Assembly (NCBI GenBank): GCA_020740775.1 | Contig: JAHEWK010000010.1 | Location: 1,364,001-1,428,000 of the forward strand | Origin: Ilyonectria destructans | Taxonomy: Eukaryota > Ascomycota > Sordariomycetes > Hypocreales > Nectriaceae | Direction: 5' to 3' | DNA length: 64,000 nucleotides | In this document: positions 43,075-52,365 of the stretch, piece after piece | Position numbering within the stretch: position 1 is the stretch's first letter | How the letters are laid out: each line of letters opens with the position of its first letter | The notes under the pieces: generated by a model | Seen by the model: the letters and a program-made list of their open reading frames with translations, nothing else | Database searches by the model: none | Told to the model about the DNA's origin: nothing | Program-made: the position numbers and the translations under genes

Positions 43075-43310
43075 ATTAGCAGACAGAGCGGAAGTGTCAA
43101 TGGCCTTCTTGTGAAGCTTGTCCGGCTTGGATATGGCAATTAACTTCTCCCAGCATTTATCATTGCGGTAGATGTTGGCAGCAATCTGGCTGAAGGAGAT
43201 TAGGTCGCGCTTTGCAAGACGAGCGGCGAGATCAACGGTATCGTAGCTGTCGTGGTTCTAGGCAGAGTCTCATAAGGTCTTGTTGTTATTCTCCTCATAA
43301 GTAGGTTCTG
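43075..43310 (-). pseudogene. clathrin heavy chain fragment 2
   Basis: One minus-strand frame reads VDLAARLAKRDLISFSQIAA, NIYRNDKCWEKLIAISK, then PDKLHKKAIDTSALSANI, clearly the same clathrin heavy chain stretch as fragment 1. Upstream in frame it has TGA and TAG stops (NKTL*DSA*NHDSYD, matching EEDYKxLRDS). It is a dead duplicate in direct orientation to fragment 1. Confidence 0.8.
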
Positions 43311-44099
43311 GCATCCTCGTTGGTAACATGCGTGTTCTACAACTAGACGTTGACAAGAAAGAGCTTGATGAGTATCAAGTCATCATTCTCCCAAACCATC
43401 TTTACGATACGGATGGCGTCGATGCAGGCGGTGAATATCGCAACCAGGTCATTGCGGGACGTGCCTCAGGTTCAGTCCCCATATCGTTGGCACCCGAGTT
43501 AACGTCATAGTGAGAATCGTATGGAATTTCGTCGGTGTTCCAAACCTGCGAGGGCTAATGAGCGGTCGCGTGACATGGTCACCCCATGTACGATACCGTA
43601 GGTGTGCAAGTGAATTGATGGAGGCATCTATATAAAGAAGGAATTTGATCTGGGTAGGGATTGCAGTAGTCCGTCCGGCGGCCAATATTAACGACCAGGT
43701 GATGCTCAAAAGCCTTTCGCTGACGCAGTAGCCGTTCAGTCTGAGGGTATCTAAAAATACCGGAATAATAGAGGAACTCCTCTATGAAGCGGTGGTAGTG
43801 TTCCGGGTGTTGTTGGTTAGGCCCCAGCTTGGGGGCGACTGTGAAACGATGCTGAGAGAGTACCGCCAGATTTCACTGCCTTCACCTCCCCCTTCACGTC
43901 GATCTCAGACACGCATCTTGCAGACATGAAAATGATATGAAGAAACTCCCCCCAGTCCCCATCCCCTCGAAAAAAAAGAAAGAAAAAGAGCAGTCAACCC
44001 GGGAACCTGGATCGAGGCCAGACACCGTATTGCGTCACTGGGGAAACGAGCAATAGCCAGTACAAGTTAATCCAGTCATACCATTATGCCAGTCGACCT

Positions 44100-44340
44100 C
44101 GTTCTTTTTGGAGGTGGGGATTGTTATTCTTCACTGTTACGTTCTTCTAACGTTGGCCCTGTAAAGCTGAATGGCCACTCGGCCACGGCCGTCGGGCAAC
44201 AAGGCACAGGCAGCGGCCAGTAATGATAGAACAACTTGAAGACTTCGGCAAGTACTGCAAATTTCCAAGAGATCCCTTCAGCAGCGGTTAGGAATTTCGC
44301 GACACGCTTACTTTCGGGCGGTGTCGTGGCTTTGAGCAGT
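44100..44340 (+). repeat. degenerate direct repeat, unit 2
   Basis: Second copy of the element described at 41660-41940, in the same orientation, with the clathrin fragments lying between the two units. Confidence 0.4.
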
Positions 44341-45191
44341 CTTTACCTTGGGAAGTGCTGGATCAGACAAACTCGCATGTATTGGATGCTGAGTTGTGCC
44401 TCAATGACTGAGAGTGGAAATATGGTTAGCAAGGGTCTGATCAACTGCTACGAGTTCGAAAGTTTGAGACTTTGAGTGGGTCAGAAAGAGTCTTGACACA
44501 TTTTCCTTATGCTGAGTCTTTTGGAGCAACGCTTAGCCAATGCTGCATCAATTGATTTCCTTTGTTGCACCTAGCTCTTTGAAAATCTTGACGACTTACT
44601 GTATGATCTTATGGCTCTTGCTCATTTAGTGTCGATTGCTAATCTAGTGATGGTAGGCGCCCGTATTGAAGCTGGTCTCAAGTGGTAAACACACGATCTC
44701 TACAGACCAAACAGAGATGATGTAGGTATGTGCGATTGTTTGAGCTAAAATATACCCTTTCCTGTTACAATGTCTACCTAAAGATGAGCTGTGCCTTCAT
44801 TTTGATGTAAAGTTGGAAACACAATATCGACGACTGGACGGAACACTAAAGGGCACTGTCCCAATAGTAATGCAGGTAGGTCTAGTGGTATTTATATCCA
44901 GATATAGGATTTTGAATGATAGCGTTTCTTTTTCTGTCTCATAAGAGTCTAAGGGTCAGTCGTTCGGATGACGGTGGCTGCCGGAGCCGGTCGGTAGTGG
45001 GGCCGGGTCTCCGACTTCTCGGGTTGACCGCTTCTGGTTTCTCAAAGGTCTACAGACAACCCTCGGACTGTGACGAATGCTCTTTCTCTTATGGTGTAAA
45101 TTTAGTTGTCCAATCGGTGTCGTAACCGCAATCAAAACATTTATACACAGATTTGAAATCGATGCAAAACACCTAAGAAAGTGGCAATTGA
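44341..45191. other. intergenic
   Basis: A+T-richer sequence without a gene. Confidence 0.5.
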
Positions 45192-45320
45192 TCCCCGATG
45201 GCGCAATTGGCTGTAAGTTACATCGATACTATTTCATGCAGGTCCACGTACTAACAAGAAGGTGAAGAGCGCGTCTGACTGTTAATCAGGAGGTTGATGG
45301 TTCGAGCCCATCTCGGGGAG
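45192..45320 (+). tRNA. tRNA-Asn(GUU), copy C, with D-loop intron
   Basis: The mature sequence is identical to copies A and B. The 55-nt D-loop insertion (45213-45267) begins GTAAGT, has TACTAAC at 45249-45255 and ends TGAAG; inside, it differs from the insertions in A and B. Joining 45212 to 45268 gives the D-loop AATTGGCTA and the D-stem GCGC/GCGC. No 37/38 intron is present. T-runs follow near 45340. The internal A and B promoter boxes are intact. Confidence 0.88.
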
Positions 45321-45682
45321 ACAGTGGAAGTCTCAACATTTTCCTTTTTGCGTTATTTAATGCTCTTTTTTTTTCTCGCGTAACATTCCTGGTTAGACAT
45401 CCTCCTCCCATGTACCTACTTCCTGTTAGATTTGATGAAGAGTACAAAGAAATAGCCGGGATAATGGTTGGAACCTCTGACTGCTGTTCTTCATCCCTGA
45501 TCCGGCTGGTTCTGTTGGCTCTGCTGTACCACACACCAATTCTTTTGGTGGTGGGCTCGAGCAGGGTGGTTGGTGCTACTAGCCCTCCTTGTCCTGAGCT
45601 GATATAATTCCCGTCAGGGCATGGGAGTAATTGACTCGTTGGTACGTTTCTATTTGTTGCCGACATGATATAAAACTGAAAA
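45321..45682. other. intergenic
   Basis: No gene. Opposite-strand open frames here simply read through the tRNA gene. Confidence 0.5.
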
Positions 45683-45701
45683 CCAATTGCGCCATTGGGG
45701 A
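45683..45701 (-). other. 5' fragment of a tRNA-Asn gene
   Basis: On the minus strand TCCCCAATGGCGCAATTGG repeats the first 19 bases of the tRNA-Asn genes with one change. The rest of the tRNA is missing. Flanking sequence (a GGAYAC-GTTTA motif, then AAGGACC and CCAAC) resembles that beside copy B, so it is a truncated duplicate. Confidence 0.6.
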
Positions 45702-46400
45702 TACATGTTTACTGCAAAATTCCTTCCAAACTACAACCACAAGGACCAGCCAACCAAGTTCCCTACCCTAGGTCGAGAGCTATATCCTGCCTCGGGGTCA
45801 TCGCAATTCTAACTTCCAGCTGATTCAGTACTCACTCACAATGCTGTTCCCAAGGCCCCTGATGGAGGTGGAGAATGGATCTTGCAGAAGTCACGTTGAA
45901 TATATATATGCCACTAGTTCCCTTGACTAATCATTAGGTCTTCAAGGCCATCATAGCTTCTAATAACTACTTTGTGAAGGAGGCACTATAATGCCGTAGC
46001 AGCTCTTGTCACTATGGTTCCCATATTGCCAACAGCCCTTATCAAGAACACTGTATTAAATTTTACCAGATGACTCTATACCCTCCCATCTCTCGGCATA
46101 GCCTACTTTACTTATTGTTCCTTACCCTGCTGTTGGTGGTAACATTTGCTGTCCATTGAGTGAGGTTTGCACCAAGTGTGTCTCCCACCAACAAAGAATG
46201 CAGAACCCGTGCACCTAGGGCTCCCAATCGTCAAACTTTGAATCCTCAGTCATGGCCAAACCTGACTCATTGTCTTGGAAGCTGGGGGTGACTTGATCTG
46301 CCACTTGGGTGCTGTAAAGTGCATCTTCTGACGTCTCTGGAGATGGAGGGTATATATGCTACAAATTCTTTGCCCAACTCCAACCAATTGGAACCGTTCC
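45702..46400. other. intergenic
   Basis: No gene is seen. Confidence 0.5.
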
Positions 46401-46536
46401 TCCCCTGTGGCTTAGTTGGCTGTGAGTTACATCAACATTCCATGCAGGTCCAAGTACTGACAAGAAAAACAGAAAGCGTCCGACTGTTATTCAATAGACA
46501 ATCGGGAGATCGGAAGTTCGACCCTTCCCGGGGGAG
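46401..46536 (+). tRNA. tRNA-Asn(GUU), copy D, divergent body, two introns
   Basis: A different isodecoder whose stems are changed but still pair. The acceptor stem is TCCCCTG/CGGGGGA with G73, and the D-stem GCTT/AAGC. The anticodon stem is TCCGA/TCGGG with loop CTGTTA-A (anticodon GTT), and the T-stem GGAAG/CTTCC with loop TTCGACC. The D-loop insertion (46422-46472, 51 nt) has donor GTGAGT, branch TACTGAC at 46455-46461 and end AACAG. A second, 11-nt intron (46490-46500) lies at 37/38 and contains CAAT, able to pair with the anticodon. A T5 run follows near 46550. Covarying stems argue that this gene is, or recently was, functional. Confidence 0.8.
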
Positions 46537-47326
46537 CAGTTTATTTCCTTTTTGTGGAATTTTCAGTTTCATTTTTGGTGGGTGAAACTAGCAGCATTTT
46601 GACCTACAACCCCTGCAATAGAAAGCGGGGAGCTCAAGACTATAAACAAGAGTACCAGTTATTCTAGGAATCATTGGTCTTTGGGGATTATTGGTCTTTA
46701 GGGATCCAAGGCCAAGGCGGGTTCTTTGGCTTTTGCCGAGGATGGAGCTACCAGATGCAGGCCAATATCGGCAAATTAAAGGGACTAACAGCATTGTTAG
46801 TAGTACTTGCTGACGCTGCAAATGAGTTATCTTCTTGCCAAGTTGAGTAGACTGAACAAACGCGTCTTGGTTGCTGTTCGGTTGCAAAGGCGCTGCGAAG
46901 GTGCTGCGAGAGGCTAGTTGAACAGAAGAAGAGAGGAAGAGACTCTGCAGAAGTCCTGTTGAACTCGAGTGGTTCCGAATAGAGTCTGCTTTCTAACTTG
47001 AGAAAAATACAAATTATTTTTATTTAAGGTGATTTTATTAAACGGATATTTGAGGTGCGTTGTTGATGATTATCTTAGGATTGGGGGCATGTGGTTGTGT
47101 GCAGATCAGCTGGTATTCGGGGATCTAAGTGATGGGAATACCAGAACATGATGACCTTGACTCAATTGTGTGATGTTTCCTTGATTATGTATCCGCTGGT
47201 TACGGATGGATCTATTTGAAGAAATATTCTAGCTCCTCCCAGTTCCTCGGCGCAGTGTCTATCTCCAAAGCACAGCGCGTCTAATATCATCATCTTATCG
47301 GGTATCCAGGTCCAAAGTAACGCCCT
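46537..47326. other. intergenic
   Basis: Spacer before the 3' end of dim-2, A+T-rich around 46990-47040. No gene is seen. Confidence 0.5.
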
Positions 47327-50300
47327 TCAATCTTCATCGAGCACAATCACCGATTGTCCCAGAGGGCTTGGGTCAACAAGGCCGCCATTCAAGGCGGATA
47401 GCCTCGTCGCAGCCAAACTAGGGGAGTCGCCACCTTTGCTCTTGGTCGCCTTGGGTGCCCGAATCTCGACGGCGATGGAACTGGAGCGCGACCGTTTGGA
47501 GCCTCTGATAGAAAGAGACGGGTGAAATGTCGGAGGGGGCGTGAGGCCAGGGGTCATGCTGGAGGCAGGTGTTTGACTAGGGGAGGTTCGGAGGCGGGAG
47601 AGCTCGTCGGGGCAAGTGTCAAGGCTCGAGTCGGAGGATACGTCTTCGATTATCGGGTTGGTTGAGAGTTCGATATCGGAGAGGGTTAGGAAGGGGATGT
47701 CTATAGGGACAACGACAGGAGACACGGGCATAGTGTTGGCGACAGTAGCACCGACTTCCCGGCCACGACGCTCCTCGGTCAAACTGCAAGCCCACGCCTC
47801 GCGGAACACAGCGCCCAAGGCAACAGCAACCTCACGCGCGACACTGTTGCCCACGATGCGGTACTGGTCCGCTGGCGATCCCAGCAGAACCTCGTCGTCG
47901 CGGAACCCCTGCGCGCGGCGGGCCTCCATGATGGTCAGCACGCGGCCCTCGTGCCAGTGCAGCGTACGGCCATTTTTAGCGTCGCTGGGGCTCTGGCTCG
48001 TCACGACGGTTTCGATGAGGCGCGCGGGAAACTGGCGGCCGTAGGCGTTGGAGTTAGGACGGGACCGGCCAAGGGAGCCTCCCGTGTCTGGCGGGAAGAC
48101 GAGACGCTCGACGGGAGTGATGACCCCGGAGCCTGCAAGCTTGCGGTCGGGGCCAAACCAGGCTTGGGCGAAGTTCATGCCCCATGGTTGGATGGGAATT
48201 AAGTTGACTTTGAGGCGTAGCTGCTTCGTAAAGCCGAGGGAGATGCGGTGATCAGGGAAGGGCACGCAGATGTCCGGCTTGGAGTCGTACACCGGCGGGA
48301 GGTCGGCCGTTGCGGCGCGGGCGGAGACGAAGTCGAAGGGGGTAGCGTCTGGCATGGCGCGCTCAGCCATGGGTTCACCTGTGGGTAAGTTGCCCAGACT
48401 GAGCGATTTGGTGAGAGGAGGGTGTGCGTGTGTCGGGCCGGGACGCCGTGGGAGTTGGAGGCCAGGGGCGGCAAATGCGAGGAAGACGCGAGAGCGACGC
48501 TGCGGGGAGCCGCAGGATGAGGCGTCGAGGAAGAAGAAGTGAGTCTGGTAGCCCAGGCCGACGATGGCGCAGATGAGTTGGCTAAAGACGTCTTGATCCC
48601 GGTTGGCCTTTTTCTGAACGATGCCCGGGACGTTCTCGAGGAGGCCATACCGGGGGCGATAGAGGTCGATGAAGGAACCAAAGGCCGCAACAAGAGACTG
48701 GTTCTTGCGCTGGGCGAGCGTCGTTTTGTCGTTGGTCAAGTGTGAGAAACCGGGGCATGGACTGCCTCCGGAAATGAAGTCGACGTCCCCAATGCGCGGG
48801 ACGTTACGACTGAAGCGGCCCTTAATCGCCAGCCGCTGAAGGTCGTCGATAGATCCGAGAAAGGGCGAGACGGCCTCGGGTGCCGAGACGTTGGCCATGT
48901 ATGTATGCATAGCCTTGGTGTCGTAGTCGTTGGCCCAGCGCATCTCGATGCCGCCTCCGTCTTCGAGGCCACGTCCAAAGTTACCACCGCCACAGAATAG
49001 ATCCAAGCCGCGAAGTCGGGTGATCTCCTCTGTCGGGTCGTAGCCCTGTCGGAGAGAGAGGGGGGATGATGTCAATGGGGTGTATAGGACATCATTGGAA
49101 TATTGGTCAACAGTTTCCTCGTGGGTGATGTAGAAGAAATTACCAACTCCGTCCCGGTCGTATGGAGTTGGGATCGGTTTTCCAGTTTCGAAGAAGCGTA
49201 CAAAGCACGGCTGTCGAATACGCCGCTTCTTGACTTCGACAAGCTGCTGACTGTAGACAAGCTCATTTCGTCGAGCAGCCTTTGCCTTGGGGTCAACTTG
49301 GACGCGCCGCAATAGTCGCCGGAACCTAAATATCTCCGCGCCTTCTTCCCTATATGAGGACACGAACTCGCATGGCTCCGACCGACCTGTTGATTTATCC
49401 AGAATGACTAGGAGCGTCTCGCCCGTTTGGTACTTTGGTGTGCGGCTCGCCTTCTTAGTATGCGCGCAACACATGTGGTCCTTCTTCAGCGTGATCCATT
49501 TGCGCTCGGCGTGGATGTACGTCTGGCGACAGAATAACTCGGCGCTCGTGGCCGAAGTGCCACCAAATTCGACATCGTGGACGCCGAGGACCTCTTTCGC
49601 GGTAATCTTGGAAGATTCGCCGCACGAGCAGTGATCCGAGAGGAAGAGTTCGTTGTTCCACGGGTATTTCATAATGCCGCAGAGGGTGTCAACGGCGCGG
49701 TAGTACCAGATGACATCGAAGGAGCGTTGGCCGCGGCGGTCGACGTGAACATGTTGCACAAGGGCAAACCACCGGTCGACGTCGTTGAAGCCGTGCGACA
49801 CGTCGCGTCGCCATCGCGTGCCAGAATCAGCTCCGTCGCGCTGTGTAGAGATGGTATCGCCGGGCTTGATATCTCGGATCTGTTGCGTCGCCGCGATGGA
49901 TAGGCACTTAGCCGTGTCGTGGATTGGTGATGGCAGTTCAAGGTTGCGCTGCTGGATTAGTTCATTGCGCAGCGTCTGGGTCTCCTTGCTCAACGGGACA
50001 GCCTCGAGGCGATCGCCGAAGGGTAGGTGCGCGAAGCAGTCATAAATATACTTGGTGACAACCGTAGAAGGGTTTTCCGTCTTATTCTCTGCCTTGTTCT
50101 CGTAGGGCTTGTAGTAGCAGCCATGATTCAAGATCTCCAACCAGAGAGTGTGGGTATACGTCTTCCCGTAGCCCAGCACACCAATAGCCTCCTTGTGCAG
50201 AAAGTCACGGTTGGCGATGACGGAGGCGCGGAAGTCGTCACGGGGAAACTGCTTGCGCCAAGCGACAAATTCAGGGGCCTTCTTGTGCACCTTGTTCATC

Positions 50301-51274
50301 CACGTACCGAAGGTGGAGCGGAAGTGGAAAATGGTCACCTTGCGACGATTCTCACCCATGACCTTGAGAAAGTCGACAAAGTGCTTGGCCAGGTCGGCCA
50401 CCCACAGGAACGGGTTGAAGAATCGGCGGTATTCAAGGGCAGGCGTGCGAAGGCGATAGTAGATCTCACTATCACTGTTCAAGTCAGAACGGAGCCAGAT
50501 CTTGTCGCGGACGGTGTGTTTGGACAGGGCCCCGTAGTTGCCGATGGGAATCGCCGAGATGGGGACTCGTCTAACAAAGTAGGCCGTGTTGCCGACGCTG
50601 AGCTGACCGTCGAAGAAGAAATCCCTATGGCCAGTCTTGGTGTCGAGTTGATGGAGAGATCGCATCTCCTCTGGGAATTGCGGGTGGTCTCGGTAAATGG
50701 CAAACTTGTCGAGCTGGAACTCGATGGATTCGACATCCTGGCCGGCCTTCTTGGCGGCCCAGCAGAGAAGGCGGACAGCCTCTCGCTCGGATTTGAGAGG
50801 GACGCCTGGTTCGAAGGGTTCGTAACACGAGCGGGGGCTGATCAAGGTGCTTTCCGGGAGTTGTACGCTCAGAGAGCCGCTCACGGGGAAGTCCGGAGTG
50901 TCGTCCACGACGAGGGGTTCGGAGTCGTTGGGAGTTTCCAGGCGATCAAGTCCCGGCTCGACGCTCTTACTGTGGCACAACTGCAGGACGTCAAGGGAAT
51001 AATCGTTGATTTCCGGGGGCAGCTCATCTATGCAGGAGGTCGGACAGGTAGGCGGGCTGAGGGAGGGAGCAGCCGTCAGGAGGCCGCTCTCGTGTGCCAT
51101 GATGTGGTTGACGTCGAGTACCCGGGCATCATTGTCCATGAACCCGATTGACAGGGACTCGATTGCAAAGAGGTCCTGCTCACTTTGAGTGACCGTTTGA
51201 AACTCCTTTTCGAAGATGCTCTCATCTCCTTCCACCGAGTGGAAAGGATCGTCGTCTGTGACCAGCCAGTCCAT
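47327..51274 (-). CDS. dim-2: DIM-2-type cytosine-5 DNA methyltransferase
   Basis: One uninterrupted 1315-aa frame for the fungal maintenance/de novo DNA methyltransferase, which in Neurospora methylates repeats through HP1 and H3K9me3. A disordered N-terminus of about 150 residues is followed by a conserved region (YFVRRVPISAIPIGNYGALS, TYTHTLWLEILNHGCYY). BAH-like sequence comes next (IKPGDTI, DVIWYYRAVDT, LFLSDHCSCGES). The methyltransferase motifs are I RGLDLFCGGGNFGRGLEDGG (near 755), IV GGSPCPGFSHL (near 838, catalytic Cys in PC), VI LLENVPGIV (near 880), VIII QRRSRVFLAF (near 925) and X IVGNSVAREVAVALG (near 1144). All catalytic motifs are intact. The tail is Ser/Pro-rich. It is somewhat shorter than N. 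crassa DIM-2, about 1454 aa from memory. It faces the gene-poor block with its 3' end. Confidence 0.95.
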   Translation of the reverse strand: MDWLVTDDDPFHSVEGDESIFEKEFQTVTQSEQDLFAIESLSIGFMDNDARVLDVNHIMAHESGLLTAAPSLSPPTCPTSCIDELPPEINDYSLDVLQLCHSKSVEPGLDRLETPNDSEPLVVDDTPDFPVSGSLSVQLPESTLISPRSCYEPFEPGVPLKSEREAVRLLCWAAKKAGQDVESIEFQLDKFAIYRDHPQFPEEMRSLHQLDTKTGHRDFFFDGQLSVGNTAYFVRRVPISAIPIGNYGALSKHTVRDKIWLRSDLNSDSEIYYRLRTPALEYRRFFNPFLWVADLAKHFVDFLKVMGENRRKVTIFHFRSTFGTWMNKVHKKAPEFVAWRKQFPRDDFRASVIANRDFLHKEAIGVLGYGKTYTHTLWLEILNHGCYYKPYENKAENKTENPSTVVTKYIYDCFAHLPFGDRLEAVPLSKETQTLRNELIQQRNLELPSPIHDTAKCLSIAATQQIRDIKPGDTISTQRDGADSGTRWRRDVSHGFNDVDRWFALVQHVHVDRRGQRSFDVIWYYRAVDTLCGIMKYPWNNELFLSDHCSCGESSKITAKEVLGVHDVEFGGTSATSAELFCRQTYIHAERKWITLKKDHMCCAHTKKASRTPKYQTGETLLVILDKSTGRSEPCEFVSSYREEGAEIFRFRRLLRRVQVDPKAKAARRNELVYSQQLVEVKKRRIRQPCFVRFFETGKPIPTPYDRDGVGNFFYITHEETVDQYSNDVLYTPLTSSPLSLRQGYDPTEEITRLRGLDLFCGGGNFGRGLEDGGGIEMRWANDYDTKAMHTYMANVSAPEAVSPFLGSIDDLQRLAIKGRFSRNVPRIGDVDFISGGSPCPGFSHLTNDKTTLAQRKNQSLVAAFGSFIDLYRPRYGLLENVPGIVQKKANRDQDVFSQLICAIVGLGYQTHFFFLDASSCGSPQRRSRVFLAFAAPGLQLPRRPGPTHAHPPLTKSLSLGNLPTGEPMAERAMPDATPFDFVSARAATADLPPVYDSKPDICVPFPDHRISLGFTKQLRLKVNLIPIQPWGMNFAQAWFGPDRKLAGSGVITPVERLVFPPDTGGSLGRSRPNSNAYGRQFPARLIETVVTSQSPSDAKNGRTLHWHEGRVLTIMEARRAQGFRDDEVLLGSPADQYRIVGNSVAREVAVALGAVFREAWACSLTEERRGREVGATVANTMPVSPVVVPIDIPFLTLSDIELSTNPIIEDVSSDSSLDTCPDELSRLRTSPSQTPASSMTPGLTPPPTFHPSLSIRGSKRSRSSSIAVEIRAPKATKSKGGDSPSLAATRLSALNGGLVDPSPLGQSVIVLDED

Positions 51275-52365
51275 GATCTTTGAGAGGTCAGATGAATAGA
51301 TGCTCAGTACAGGTCCATGTCACATACGACGATTTGTTGCGATTAAACTCATGCTATCGCCAATGCATGTTCCTTATAAGAAAATGCGCAATCCAGGTGA
51401 TGATGATGAGGTGAGGTGAGGTGAGGTAAGGTGAGATGAGAATGATATTGGTCCGCAAACAAACGCGCCTCCAAAAACGAAGTCCAAAAAAAAGGGTGCG
51501 TACACAGCGGCTACCACGCGCCGCACTGCAGGGAACAGGGTGTGCCGTTTCCTTGTCCAACAAGTCTATGCGGCCTGCTTAAAGAATGAAGAACCAAAAG
51601 CGGACCAAAAATAGAGGGACTCAAAGAGAAGATTGAACCACTGGGCCAAGAACCGCCTTTGAGAAGCCTGGTGGAATGGCTGTGTCCCACGACACACACG
51701 CGCCCACTTTAGGGATAACGACGCCAGGAACAGGAACAAACAAGACGAGGCTGGGGCATGTCCCGTTCAGGTAAGACGGCGGCGCCGGAAACCCAGCAAA
51801 AAAAATGAACAACAATGCACACCCGGTTACTCAAGCAAAGTAGCTCAAAGGGTAGCCGCTCTCTAGACGAAGGCTTGATAAAAGAAGGTGCTTCCAACGA
51901 GGGCACGCGCCGCGCGACGCTTCCTTTGTCGCTGGCGATGTGATGCGATGCAATGCGACGCGGCAGACGCCCTCGAATGAGGTTGGTCGAGTGATGAAAG
52001 GGAACGAGTGGTAATTTGATGGACTCGAAGCACTGGCTCAGGACGCACGTCACTAAAACACTAAAAACACCACATGGCGCTAATCCGCTTGGGGCAAGTC
52101 TTGAACCCCTGTACTTTACAACGTTGATTACCACGATCGCTCACCTTCAACTACAGCTTGGTGTATCTCTCACTCCATTTAGATGTCATCTCCAGTATGT
52201 ATTCTTCTATCACAAGGTTCAACATCGAAGAAACGCTACCAAAGACTGATGGTCATAACCTTCTATCTGTATATTCCACCACAACGCCTTGAATGCATCT
52301 TGTCATAAGCCGTAGCCCAGCACAAGGCCGGGTCTTCCCAATCAGATTCCCCCTCTTCACCTCCT
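51275..52365. promoter_or_regulatory. dim-2 upstream region
   Basis: About 1.1 kb between the dim-2 start and the SLD2 stop. It contains a short GGTGA-type repeat at 51409-51440 and no gene. Confidence 0.5.
51409..51440. repeat. short GAGGT/GGTGA repeat
   Basis: Five to six imperfect GGTGA units lie in the dim-2 upstream region, following a TGATGATGA run. Confidence 0.6.

Noticed and set aside
50027..51151. 374-codon frame opposite dim-2
   Set aside because: Shadow of the methyltransferase coding strand, no independent evidence.
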